Origin: Coemansia sp. RSA 1804
Taxonomy: Eukaryota > Kickxellomycota > Kickxellomycetes > Kickxellales > Kickxellaceae
NCBI GenBank assembly: GCA_027578815.1
Contig: JANBTH010000001.1
Span: 62,001 to 126,000, forward strand
Reading direction: 5' to 3'
Length of the DNA: 64,000 nucleotides
Shown: in pieces, positions 53,653 through 62,299 of the stretch
Layout: the number at the start of each line of letters is the position of its first letter
Position numbering within the stretch: position 1 is the first letter of the stretch
Program-made: the position numbers and the translations under genes
Notes under the pieces: model-generated
What the model was told of the DNA's origin: nothing
The model's input: only the letters and a program-made list of their open reading frames with translations
The model's database searches: none

Positions 53653-55581
53653 CTACGTCTGTGCTTTTTTGTGCTCTTCGCTTTTGGCCTGGACAGCATT
53701 GCCTTCCTCCCTAGCCTTCCGACGCAGCGAGTACACGATGAATGCGGTGCCGGCGAGCAGCGTGGCCAGCGTCAGCGCCTGCACCGCCGGCGCATGCTCT
53801 GCGTTCCCAACAGGCATGCGCAGCAGGAGGTCGCAGTCGGGCGCGGCGGCGAGCACGCTGACTGGTGCCAGTCCGAGCTCGCGGAACAGCGCCGGCTGCC
53901 CAGCATCAGCAAGCTCGTCGAAGACGGAGGAGCCGCCAAGGGGCTTGTGCCTGACGCCGGCGCCGGCTCCGGCTCCGGCCGACGGACAAACAACGGCGCA
54001 GAGCGGGGGGAGCAGCGTCACCTCGACATGCGAGTCGCCCGCGGGCTCACCGCCGTATCCGACGGTTTGCTCGTGGGCCCTTGCAGCTGGCAACCGGTAG
54101 CGCGCATGGATGGGGATCTCGATATCCACCGAGCCGGCATGCGGGGCCTGCGAGACGACCAGGACACTGCCCCAGTTGGACATGCTTTCCGCCGGCAGTT
54201 CAAGCTCAGTGGGTCCGTAGTGCCGGGTGCGGTTCATCGCGCCCGCGCTGTCCTCCTGCGCAATTCCGTCCAGCTGGTACGGGTCAAAGAAATACGCGCG
54301 TGGGAGGAATTGGACCGTCTCGACGCGGCAAGCCTCGGCCGCCAGGCGTGGTGCCGACTGCGGGGACGCTTGCGCGGTGATCTGGATCCACGGATGGAAT
54401 GATCTGAAATCGCGGGTGCGTGCCACCACGCTTCCACCACCACCATCCACCTCCGGCAATGGCAATGGCGGTGTTGTTGTTGTTGTTCCGTGCTGCGTGT
54501 AGAACAAGTCGGGGACGCTGACAACCCTCGGTTTCGGGTCCGTTTTCGACAGCGTGAACGCCGGCGAGTCGCCGGTGGGCCCGATCCACGTAACACTACT
54601 CGATGTGGCGTTCTCCGCTGGCACGATGGAGATCCGGTCGGCCGGATGCAGCAGCGATACCACTTGCGTCTTGATCTCCACGAAGCCCTGGTGCGTGCGG
54701 CGCAGACGCACCTGCATCCGGTGGTTGTCTAGCCACCGCTTTCCCTCGTGCGTCACGTGCGGCGATACCAAATCGTGCAATGGGTGGTGGGTGCCGATGG
54801 CCAGCTTGGCGAGCGATAGTAGCAATGGCTGTGCTGCTGCTGGCCCACTGCTGGTGTCTATCAGCCGGTCGGCGAATGGGTGGAAGTAGTAGATGCTGGC
54901 GGTGCCGATATCGATGAATGCGTCGGGTCCGGGTGCCCCGCCATACACTGAGGTCTCCAGCGGTGCCGCCTGGTTTGGGTCACTGCTGCCTGGGTTGGCA
55001 TTCGTCCACCCCAGAAACGCAGCCACCCACCGGCGCATCGTCCCACGAGTAGCATCGTCGGCCACAGAATCAGCGTGTCCTCCGTTACCATTCTCCTCCC
55101 CTGTCCTGGCGGTGGCCGAGACGTGGATCCCGCAGTACTCCAGCCCACTCGGCGGCACAAACGGCGCGCGAGGCAGGTGCTGCTGTTCTTTGCGGTGACG
55201 GCACATTTCCGTGCTGAAAATTATACGCACCTCGTCCATGACCTGAGGCCACAGCGGCAGCTCCACGCTGTCGAACAGTGTTCGGTACGTCCACACATGC
55301 CAGCTGGGTCCCTTTGTCGCAAACATCCATTCGCCACTGTCTCCTCCTCCTCCTCCTGCTGATGCTGCTTCCGACGACGATGACGACGACGAATGGCTGC
55401 TTGTTGAACTGACTTCCTGTCCGTATATCACGTGGCTCTCCGTCTCGAATGGCGATGTGGCCTGCTGGGCCTGCTTTCCAGGCGATGCTGGATGCTTCAT
55501 GTTCGAGTGCGATAGTGTGTGGACACTCGGGACAGCGCAGAGCACGACGAGTGCGACACATAGGAGATGAGGGAGTGCCAT
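53653..55581 (-). CDS. PBN1: Pbn1/PIG-X, GPI mannosyltransferase I subunit
   Basis: A 642-residue ER membrane protein. Pbn1 (PIG-X in animals) stabilises the Gpi14/PIG-M mannosyltransferase that adds the first mannose to the GPI precursor in the ER lumen. An N-terminal signal peptide (MALPHLLCVALVVLCAVPSV) and a single C-terminal membrane segment (LTLATLLAGTAFIVYSL) with a basic cytosolic tail give the type I topology of the family. Conserved PIG-X blocks appear in order near the C-terminus: LPRAYFFDPYQLDG (compare LPPGLYVDPYEL), YGPTELELPAESM, IPIHARYRLPAA (compare PVHCRYHRP) and LRMPVGNAEH just before the membrane segment. The frame extends 54 codons upstream, but the ATG at 55581 gives the signal peptide, so I use it. 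No intron. Confidence 0.85.
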   Translation of the reverse strand: MALPHLLCVALVVLCAVPSVHTLSHSNMKHPASPGKQAQQATSPFETESHVIYGQEVSSTSSHSSSSSSSEAASAGGGGGDSGEWMFATKGPSWHVWTYRTLFDSVELPLWPQVMDEVRIIFSTEMCRHRKEQQHLPRAPFVPPSGLEYCGIHVSATARTGEENGNGGHADSVADDATRGTMRRWVAAFLGWTNANPGSSDPNQAAPLETSVYGGAPGPDAFIDIGTASIYYFHPFADRLIDTSSGPAAAQPLLLSLAKLAIGTHHPLHDLVSPHVTHEGKRWLDNHRMQVRLRRTHQGFVEIKTQVVSLLHPADRISIVPAENATSSSVTWIGPTGDSPAFTLSKTDPKPRVVSVPDLFYTQHGTTTTTPPLPLPEVDGGGGSVVARTRDFRSFHPWIQITAQASPQSAPRLAAEACRVETVQFLPRAYFFDPYQLDGIAQEDSAGAMNRTRHYGPTELELPAESMSNWGSVLVVSQAPHAGSVDIEIPIHARYRLPAARAHEQTVGYGGEPAGDSHVEVTLLPPLCAVVCPSAGAGAGAGVRHKPLGGSSVFDELADAGQPALFRELGLAPVSVLAAAPDCDLLLRMPVGNAEHAPAVQALTLATLLAGTAFIVYSLRRKAREEGNAVQAKSEEHKKAQT

Positions 55582-55925
55582 GGTATGTATGCAGTGTTTT
55601 TTACTTTGGATAAAAACGCTCCCCAGAGTATGCTGAGCTCTGTAAGTTAATAACAACAATGAAAGAAAAAAGGGAAGGTAATTAAATGACTGGAAAGGTT
55701 TGTATTTAAAGATGATACTATTGACGTGTTTGTTAGCATGCATTGATATATTTTATTTTTCAGTGTTTTTCTCTTCCCTGGTTTTATCATTGTGTGAATC
55801 AAGGATTGAAATTATGGAATGCATTTAAACCCCCGTTGTTTGATCTGATCTGCTCCAAAAAAGAAGGTGGGTCCATGTCCTGTGCGTTCTAAAGCTTGAA
55901 TCAGGATAAAGAAAGTAATCCGCGT

Positions 55926-56399
55926 CTATAACCCGATAAAACAGACACGATCTCTATGTTTCCACAATTCTTCTTCATTAAGAATCTCGCTGTTTAAAAG
56001 AACATCAACCTTCCTTTTTATGCCAAGACTTTGGTTAACATTGTAGATACCATGAATCCTGGCCATTTGCCTTCCTTTATGCCTTTGAATCCTCCTTTTT
56101 GCTTTTTTTGTACACCACACTAAAGGGGAAGAAAACAAAAACACATTATGTTTAAAGACAAATTTCCTAGTTATTAGACTTTTGATAGTTCATTTGGTAG
56201 AATGAAAAGCAATAAAGTCTCGCTTTTTCTAAGCCTGGCTTTTTTTAAAACATCTGTGCCAAGATGGAATAAACAAATAAAGTCGGTAATGGCAAAAACT
56301 AAATTAAAAGCAGAAGAATTCTTTAATACCTTGGACTATATAAACCGCCTCTTCGCCACCTCTAGGCACCTGGTTCTTATACTGATTTATATATTCCAT
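55926..56399 (-). CDS. Putative two-exon small basic protein (87 residues)
   Basis: A model built from splice signals. Exon 1 (56399-56330) starts at an ATG directly preceded by an in-frame TAA and encodes MEYINQYKNQVPRGGEEAVY plus three residues. The donor is CAAG|GTATTA. Exon 2 (56119-55926) follows a strong acceptor (TTTTCTTCCCCTTTAG) with a branch-like TCTAATAAC upstream, and the phase-1 junction keeps the frame. Exon 2 is Lys/Arg-rich, then reads ARIHGIYNVNQSLGIKRKVD and ends EELWKHRDRVCFIGL. No family is recognised. A competing plus-strand ORF at 56289-56438 (49 residues, C-terminal hydrophobic segment LVLILIYIFHLFLG) overlaps exon 1; only one is likely real. A/T-ending codons, as in the other small genes. 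Confidence 0.4.
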
Positions 56400-56681
56400 T
56401 TATTCCTTGGCTCGGCGTTTTTGTTTGCATTTTTTTAAAAAGGTAGGTAATTAGTGTACTATCGTACTAAGTAGAGGCTGATTTTGTACGTGTGTTAGTG
56501 GTAGTGTAAATAATGCTATACATGTTATATTACAAAATGTACTGATATTGACATTGCTTGCACTATAATCATTTATTCGCTAATTTGCTATAGCACACAA
56601 GACCAAATCCAAATATCCACTTTACAAGGACCAACACTACTTTTGCAAAAAAAAAAAAAGTCCGGCCTTTTAAAAAGCGCC

Positions 56682-59600
56682 ATGCCACCTCCGGAATCTC
56701 AGTCGCCAAATGTTGCTATTTCAGCGGCCGCATTTGGCTCCGTTTCAATATACTGTCTGTACAAGTCGTATTACTATTTTTCCAGTACTATCTTTGGTGA
56801 CAACACCACGCTCTGTGGTGCAAAATCCAATTGGCATTTGTCTTTAAGTAATGACTGCTTCCGTACCGGCTTCTTGTGGCCAGTTCTTCTTTTACTCTTT
56901 GGAGGAGTTTCTGCGCTTTCGTTTTTTCTTTGTCTAGTGCTTCCTGTTAAGAGCAACAGTAAGTTTACTAGTGATGGTAGCTCTCCTTTCTCCCGTCTGT
57001 CTGTTGGAAACATGCTAGTTCCAGTCCGTCGTCCTCCTGGTCACACCATTGTTGCTGATAACAGACGGCGTATTGGAATCTGCACTGTTCTACTGCTTGC
57101 TGTTCAGGCAGCGCTGTATTACACTTGGAAACTCAGCTCACCGATTTCCGAAGAGAATGGCTCAAAAGATTATCATTATTCTGGAGCAATGACTCAGCTT
57201 TCAGCAGTAGCTCTGCTGCTTTCATCTGTCTGCCTAGTTGTTTATTGGCGCAGCAACCGTATGACATATGCTGGTCTGTTTCCTTCTGTTATTCCAGCCG
57301 CCGTTGGCCTACAACTCACTTCTGGCTTATGTGAAGTGTACTTTTCCTTTTTCACGGACAAAAACGGCAATGTTCCTGTTATTGGAACAAATGCCTCCGC
57401 TCGCTCAAACCTGCTGGCTTTGACAACTGTAAATAGTCTGGTTGTTCTGTTTATGTTTTCTTTGGTGCAGAGACGTCCCATCTTTTACCGTCCTCTTGAC
57501 GGCGCCCAAAGCGATTCGCAGGACACAGCAACAACTTATGCTCCATTAACTGATACCAACAATAGTAGCAATCCGGACAATGTGACAACACCTCTTGCGC
57601 GCACGGGCGACAACCAAAACACAACCGATCTTTTGAGCACCCCCGAACAGTCGTCATCTTTCTTTGACAAGATAACGTTCTCGTGGCTAAACAGGTTGCT
57701 CAAGAAGGGAGCAACAAGCAACATCAGCGGTTCTGACCTTTATATCCTCAGCAGCAAGACTGCACCCGCGCTTAATTGGAAGCGCTTCCACAGCTACCGT
57801 AAGCCCGGACGCTCTTTGCTTGCGACATTGGTGTTGACATTTACACCCGAACTGCTTAGCCAGCTTGTGCTAACCATTGTCCGTTGTGTTTTGGAATTTG
57901 CTGGCCCCTTCTTCCTACAGCGCATTCTGCATTCAATTGGGATTGCGCGTGAAGACGGAGGAGTATCGGTAACCAATGCCCGCAGCAAGTATCTTGACAT
58001 CTTCGGACTGCTGTTCTTCACCCTGCTTTCGACAACTGTATATAACCAGAGGCTTTGGGTTGAGCGCAATACGTGCATCCAGATGAAGGGATTGCTTGTT
58101 GCTGAGCTTACAGCAAAGACGCTGCGTCGCAGCGGAAAGGGCGGCTCATCGGGCGGGAAAGAGAACGCTGACAGCAAAAACGATGGTGATGATAAAAAGA
58201 ACGATTCCGCCGTTAGCGATGGCAAAGCCATGAACATACTCACCGCAGACTTTAAAAAGGTTGTCTACGTCGGATGGGTTTTTGAACTCCTGATCAATGT
58301 ACCAATTACGCTGGGTATTGGAATCTGGTACATGCACCAGATGCTAGGGGTCTCTGCACTGATCGGACTGGTAATCACCGCGCTGTACATACCTCTCTCA
58401 AAGGTTCTGTTTACGCGGTACCGAGTGCTGAGAGAAAAACAGAGCGAGGCGGGAGACAAGCGGGTTTCAGTTATCACTGAGCTGCTGCAGGGTATCAAGG
58501 CAGTCAAGCTGTTTGGATGGGAGTCCCGGTTTCTTGAACGGATTGATAAGAGCCGCGAAGATCAGCTCGACTACGCGTGGAAGGTCTTTCTGTCGTCTGC
58601 ATGTATCAGCGTAAGCGCTGCTCTGAATCCAATCATCATTCTGGTAATCATGTTCACCTCGTATGTTGTTGTGTTTGGCAACAAGCTGAATGCAGAGACT
58701 GCCTTTACGTCTATTGCCGTTTTCCAGATGGTGCGCTCTGCCATGGGACGTCTCCCGGCATATGCAAACTTTGGAGTTGGAGCATACGTGGCTCTCAAGC
58801 GTATTGAGTCTTATTTGGGGCAGACGCATATCCAGGACCTTGAGGAGCGCATACCCTCTACACAGTCATTAGGTAACGAACTAGGCTTTGACTGTGCTGA
58901 CCTAGAGTGGAATGTGTCGTCCGGTGGCTCCATAGATCGGGAAGGTGCCATATCCAGCAATGTTTCTGAACCATCTAAAAAGACAAACTCAAATACTGAT
59001 AGTCGTCAGTCAACAGAAACAACACCTCTGCTTTCTGAATCATCCAATACTCAGACCACGCTATCTGTGCGCTCCTCAGCTACTCGAATTGCTAACTCTG
59101 AAGATGATACTATGAGGTTTTCACTGAAGGATATTGATGTTAGATTCCCGCTTGGCGGGCTGTCCATTATTGCTGGGCCAACAGGCAGTGGAAAGTCATC
59201 CCTCCTTTCTGCACTTGTTGGAGAAATGACGCTGGTGCGCGGACGTGTCTTGCTTCCAACCATTCAATCGTGTTTGCTTTCCGAGAACGACGCAAAGTAC
59301 AAGGATGTGATTGAGCTCTCGCGTGAAGGGCTGGCCATCGACGACATTGCGTATGTTGCGCAGGAGGCATGGCTGAGGAATGCAACCATTCGTGAAAACA
59401 TCTTGTTTGGCGAACCCTATGACCTTGAAAGATACGAAGAGGTTCTGCGTGTCTGTGCACTGAAACCCGATCTGCGTATCCTGGTTGCCGGCGACATGTC
59501 CGAGATTGGTGAGCGTGGAATCACGTTATCCGGTGGCCAGAAACAGCGTGTGGCCCTGGCGCGCGCTGTGTACTCTAGCCGTCGCATCCTTCTCATCGAT

Positions 59601-62174
59601 GACTGTATATCGGCAGTCGATGCACACACTGCAAAACACATACTAATGGACTGTCTTCTAAGCAAGACGAGGCTGATGCAGGGCCGGACGCGTGTTCTTG
59701 TCACTCACCACGTTGCAATGTGCCTTCCCTACGCTCAGTACATGGTGATGATAAACAAGGGCCGTATCGCGCTCAAGGGCACGCCAACTGAGCTCAGAAA
59801 CAAGAGTGCTCTAACGCTGGCGCTGGCAGAGAGTGTGGATAGTAAGAAAAATGATCTAGAAATCACTAACCAAAAGGAAGGCGTAGACGATATTGGTAGC
59901 ATTGAAGCTGGCAAAGACACGACATCTGCTCTAGATACACATAAAGGCGGACAACCAGCAAATACCGTCAATGACGCAAAATCCGAGGACGAGTACAACA
60001 GCGAGCATCTGAAGAAGCTTGCTGAAAAACAAGGCATCAACCCAAACCTCGACATTTCTGTGCTCCAGGGCATTCTGATCAAAGAGGAGGAGCGCGAGGA
60101 AGGATATGTTAAGCTCGAGGTGTGGAAAACGTTTATGCAGGCGTGTGGTGGAAAGCTGTTCTGGGGATGGCTTGTAATGATCTTTGTTGTTTATGAGGCG
60201 ATGAGTGCTCTGAGAACATACTGGATCAAGATGTGGGTTGTCCTAGAGGACAGTTCAGCCTCAGATCCTCACAATACCAGCAGCAGCAGCAGCGTATTTA
60301 CTAGCGCATTGTTTGCATCAACATCGCCATACACCTCGGATTACACATCTAGACTTGGGTCTTGGATGTCAACATACACGCCTCATGCATCTGTAGGTTT
60401 AGGTGGGTTGGAAAGAAATCTTTCAACTATGAGCACGGACGCAATGTCTAGCCACCACTCGTCCGTGTACTGGCTAGGTATCTACACGCTTCTTGGGTTT
60501 GCATGTGTGGCATGGCTTGTACTCATGTGGTACTCAATGTTTGCTGGAAGACTCAAGATGGCGCGGACAATGCACAGACGGCTTGCGCGCTGCGTTGTTC
60601 ATGCTGCGCCGCGGTTCTACGACTCCACACCCGTCGGGCGGATTATCAACCGCTTTTCACGCGATATGGACACAATCGACAACGGGGCTCTTGATTCAAT
60701 AGGGTATTGGCTTGGAGGAGTGATTGGCGTAATGACCGTTTATATAGTCGTGTCCATAGCTATTCCAATCTTCGCCATAGCCGCACTACTTACGTCAGGA
60801 ATGTTCCTGATGATCGCGTTCTACTATCTCAACACGTCCCGAGAGCTCAACCGTCTAGAGTCTAATAGCATGTCGCCGCTTCTTTCGCTATTTGGCGAGA
60901 TTATCCAAGGGACAACAACGATCCGGGCATTCAATGTCAAGCATTACTATATCATGGAGGCCATGAACCGGATCAGCGCACACAACCGTCCGTACTACGC
61001 TGTATGGTCGACTAATAGGTGGCTGCACATACGCGTATCCGCAGCAAGTGCCCTTGTGTCTGCAACAAGTGCTGGATTCATTCTTTTCAACCTCGACTGG
61101 ATTGATGCTGGCATGGCTGGGTTTATTTTGTCGTACGCAATGGCGTTTTCCGAAGAAATGCTCTGGGTTATCAGGGACTACAGTGAAAATGAGCTTAACA
61201 TGAACTCTGTGGAGCGTATACTGCAGTATCTGAAAATTGACCAAGAAGCGGCCTTGGAATCCGATCCTCAGCACAAACCATCGCCGTCTTGGCCTAGGAA
61301 GGGTGATATGGAAATTGAGAACCTGGTTGCCGAGTATGTCCCCGGAGTACCTGTTCTGCATGGTATTTCACTCACTATTAAACACGGCGAGAAGATCGGT
61401 GTTGTCGGTCGCACGGGCGCTGGAAAGAGCACAATGTCACTTGCGCTGCTGCGGTTCATAGAAGCAAGCAAGGGAAAGATAGTTCTGGATGGAGTGGATA
61501 TTTCAAAGATTGGGCTGGAGGATCTGCGCCGCAACGTCACTATTATTCCACAGGACCCGGTACTGTTCAATGGCTCCATCCGGTTTAATCTGGATCCGCT
61601 TGACGAGCATCCCGATGAGCTTTTGTGGGAAGCCTTGCGCCGCACCCATTTGATCAAAGAGAATGACAGCCAGGACACTTCTGGCAGCAGCAGCAGCATT
61701 TCGGTATCAAGTGTTGTGGGACGAGGAGAATCTAACGGCGGCAATACGAATGGCGACGGCTCTTCTCTTGAGCGAATGGCTGGAATATTCACTAGTCTAG
61801 ATGCCGAAATCAAGGAAAATGGACAGAATCTGTCACTTGGTCAGCGACAACTGGTGGCTCTTGCAAGAGCACTCGTAAGGCGGTCAAAGCTGATCATCAT
61901 GGATGAAGCAACAGCATCGGTTGACTTTGACACTGACAACCGTATTCAGAACACGATTCGCGGGCCAGAGTTTGCCAACTCAACGCTGCTCTGCATTGCA
62001 CATCGGTTGCGTACAATTATCGACTACGACCGGGTTCTTGTCCTGGAAAAGGGCAAGGTTGCCGAGTTCGACACGCCATACAATCTGCTCCAAAACAAGG
62101 ACGGAATATTTAGAAGCATGTGCGAAAAGTCTGGAGAGTACGAGTATCTAGTGTCGTCAGCTACATCGAGATAG
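56682..62174 (+). CDS. ABCC (MRP)-type full-length ABC transporter, 1830 residues
   Basis: An intronless transporter with an extra N-terminal membrane domain, then two membrane/ATPase halves. The ATG at 56682 gives MPPPESQSPNV; the open frame upstream has no ATG. After TMD0 (about 15-270) the ABCC linker motif FFDKITFSWLNRLLKKG appears near 328. NBD1 has Walker A GPTGSGKSS (about 832), LSGGQKQR (about 949) and Walker B ILLIDDCISAVDAH, with Asp instead of the catalytic Glu, as usual in ABCC NBD1. NBD2 has GRTGAGKST (about 1576), LSLGQRQL (about 1717), LIIMDEATAS and the H-loop IAHRL. Inserts in NBD1 and before the NBD2 signature recall the fungal vacuolar Ybt1/Vmr1 clade; that placement is tentative. 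Such pumps export conjugates or bile-acid-like anions. AATAAA follows the stop at 62203. It converges on 62300. Confidence 0.94.
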   Translation: MPPPESQSPNVAISAAAFGSVSIYCLYKSYYYFSSTIFGDNTTLCGAKSNWHLSLSNDCFRTGFLWPVLLLLFGGVSALSFFLCLVLPVKSNSKFTSDGSSPFSRLSVGNMLVPVRRPPGHTIVADNRRRIGICTVLLLAVQAALYYTWKLSSPISEENGSKDYHYSGAMTQLSAVALLLSSVCLVVYWRSNRMTYAGLFPSVIPAAVGLQLTSGLCEVYFSFFTDKNGNVPVIGTNASARSNLLALTTVNSLVVLFMFSLVQRRPIFYRPLDGAQSDSQDTATTYAPLTDTNNSSNPDNVTTPLARTGDNQNTTDLLSTPEQSSSFFDKITFSWLNRLLKKGATSNISGSDLYILSSKTAPALNWKRFHSYRKPGRSLLATLVLTFTPELLSQLVLTIVRCVLEFAGPFFLQRILHSIGIAREDGGVSVTNARSKYLDIFGLLFFTLLSTTVYNQRLWVERNTCIQMKGLLVAELTAKTLRRSGKGGSSGGKENADSKNDGDDKKNDSAVSDGKAMNILTADFKKVVYVGWVFELLINVPITLGIGIWYMHQMLGVSALIGLVITALYIPLSKVLFTRYRVLREKQSEAGDKRVSVITELLQGIKAVKLFGWESRFLERIDKSREDQLDYAWKVFLSSACISVSAALNPIIILVIMFTSYVVVFGNKLNAETAFTSIAVFQMVRSAMGRLPAYANFGVGAYVALKRIESYLGQTHIQDLEERIPSTQSLGNELGFDCADLEWNVSSGGSIDREGAISSNVSEPSKKTNSNTDSRQSTETTPLLSESSNTQTTLSVRSSATRIANSEDDTMRFSLKDIDVRFPLGGLSIIAGPTGSGKSSLLSALVGEMTLVRGRVLLPTIQSCLLSENDAKYKDVIELSREGLAIDDIAYVAQEAWLRNATIRENILFGEPYDLERYEEVLRVCALKPDLRILVAGDMSEIGERGITLSGGQKQRVALARAVYSSRRILLIDDCISAVDAHTAKHILMDCLLSKTRLMQGRTRVLVTHHVAMCLPYAQYMVMINKGRIALKGTPTELRNKSALTLALAESVDSKKNDLEITNQKEGVDDIGSIEAGKDTTSALDTHKGGQPANTVNDAKSEDEYNSEHLKKLAEKQGINPNLDISVLQGILIKEEEREEGYVKLEVWKTFMQACGGKLFWGWLVMIFVVYEAMSALRTYWIKMWVVLEDSSASDPHNTSSSSSVFTSALFASTSPYTSDYTSRLGSWMSTYTPHASVGLGGLERNLSTMSTDAMSSHHSSVYWLGIYTLLGFACVAWLVLMWYSMFAGRLKMARTMHRRLARCVVHAAPRFYDSTPVGRIINRFSRDMDTIDNGALDSIGYWLGGVIGVMTVYIVVSIAIPIFAIAALLTSGMFLMIAFYYLNTSRELNRLESNSMSPLLSLFGEIIQGTTTIRAFNVKHYYIMEAMNRISAHNRPYYAVWSTNRWLHIRVSAASALVSATSAGFILFNLDWIDAGMAGFILSYAMAFSEEMLWVIRDYSENELNMNSVERILQYLKIDQEAALESDPQHKPSPSWPRKGDMEIENLVAEYVPGVPVLHGISLTIKHGEKIGVVGRTGAGKSTMSLALLRFIEASKGKIVLDGVDISKIGLEDLRRNVTIIPQDPVLFNGSIRFNLDPLDEHPDELLWEALRRTHLIKENDSQDTSGSSSSISVSSVVGRGESNGGNTNGDGSSLERMAGIFTSLDAEIKENGQNLSLGQRQLVALARALVRRSKLIIMDEATASVDFDTDNRIQNTIRGPEFANSTLLCIAHRLRTIIDYDRVLVLEKGKVAEFDTPYNLLQNKDGIFRSMCEKSGEYEYLVSSATSR

Positions 62175-62299
62175 TCTAATGTTCGTTTGCGCCAGTAAAG
62201 TAAATAAAGAAAAGTAGAATACAAGTGGTATTGAGCTAAAGAAAAAATACGAAAATAGAATATAAAGACGTAGAAAAGGGATCTTTTGATGTAGTTTTG

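Noticed and set aside
56289..56438. 49-residue plus-strand peptide with a hydrophobic C-terminus
   Set aside because: It overlaps exon 1 of the better supported minus-strand spliced model; kept only as an alternative.
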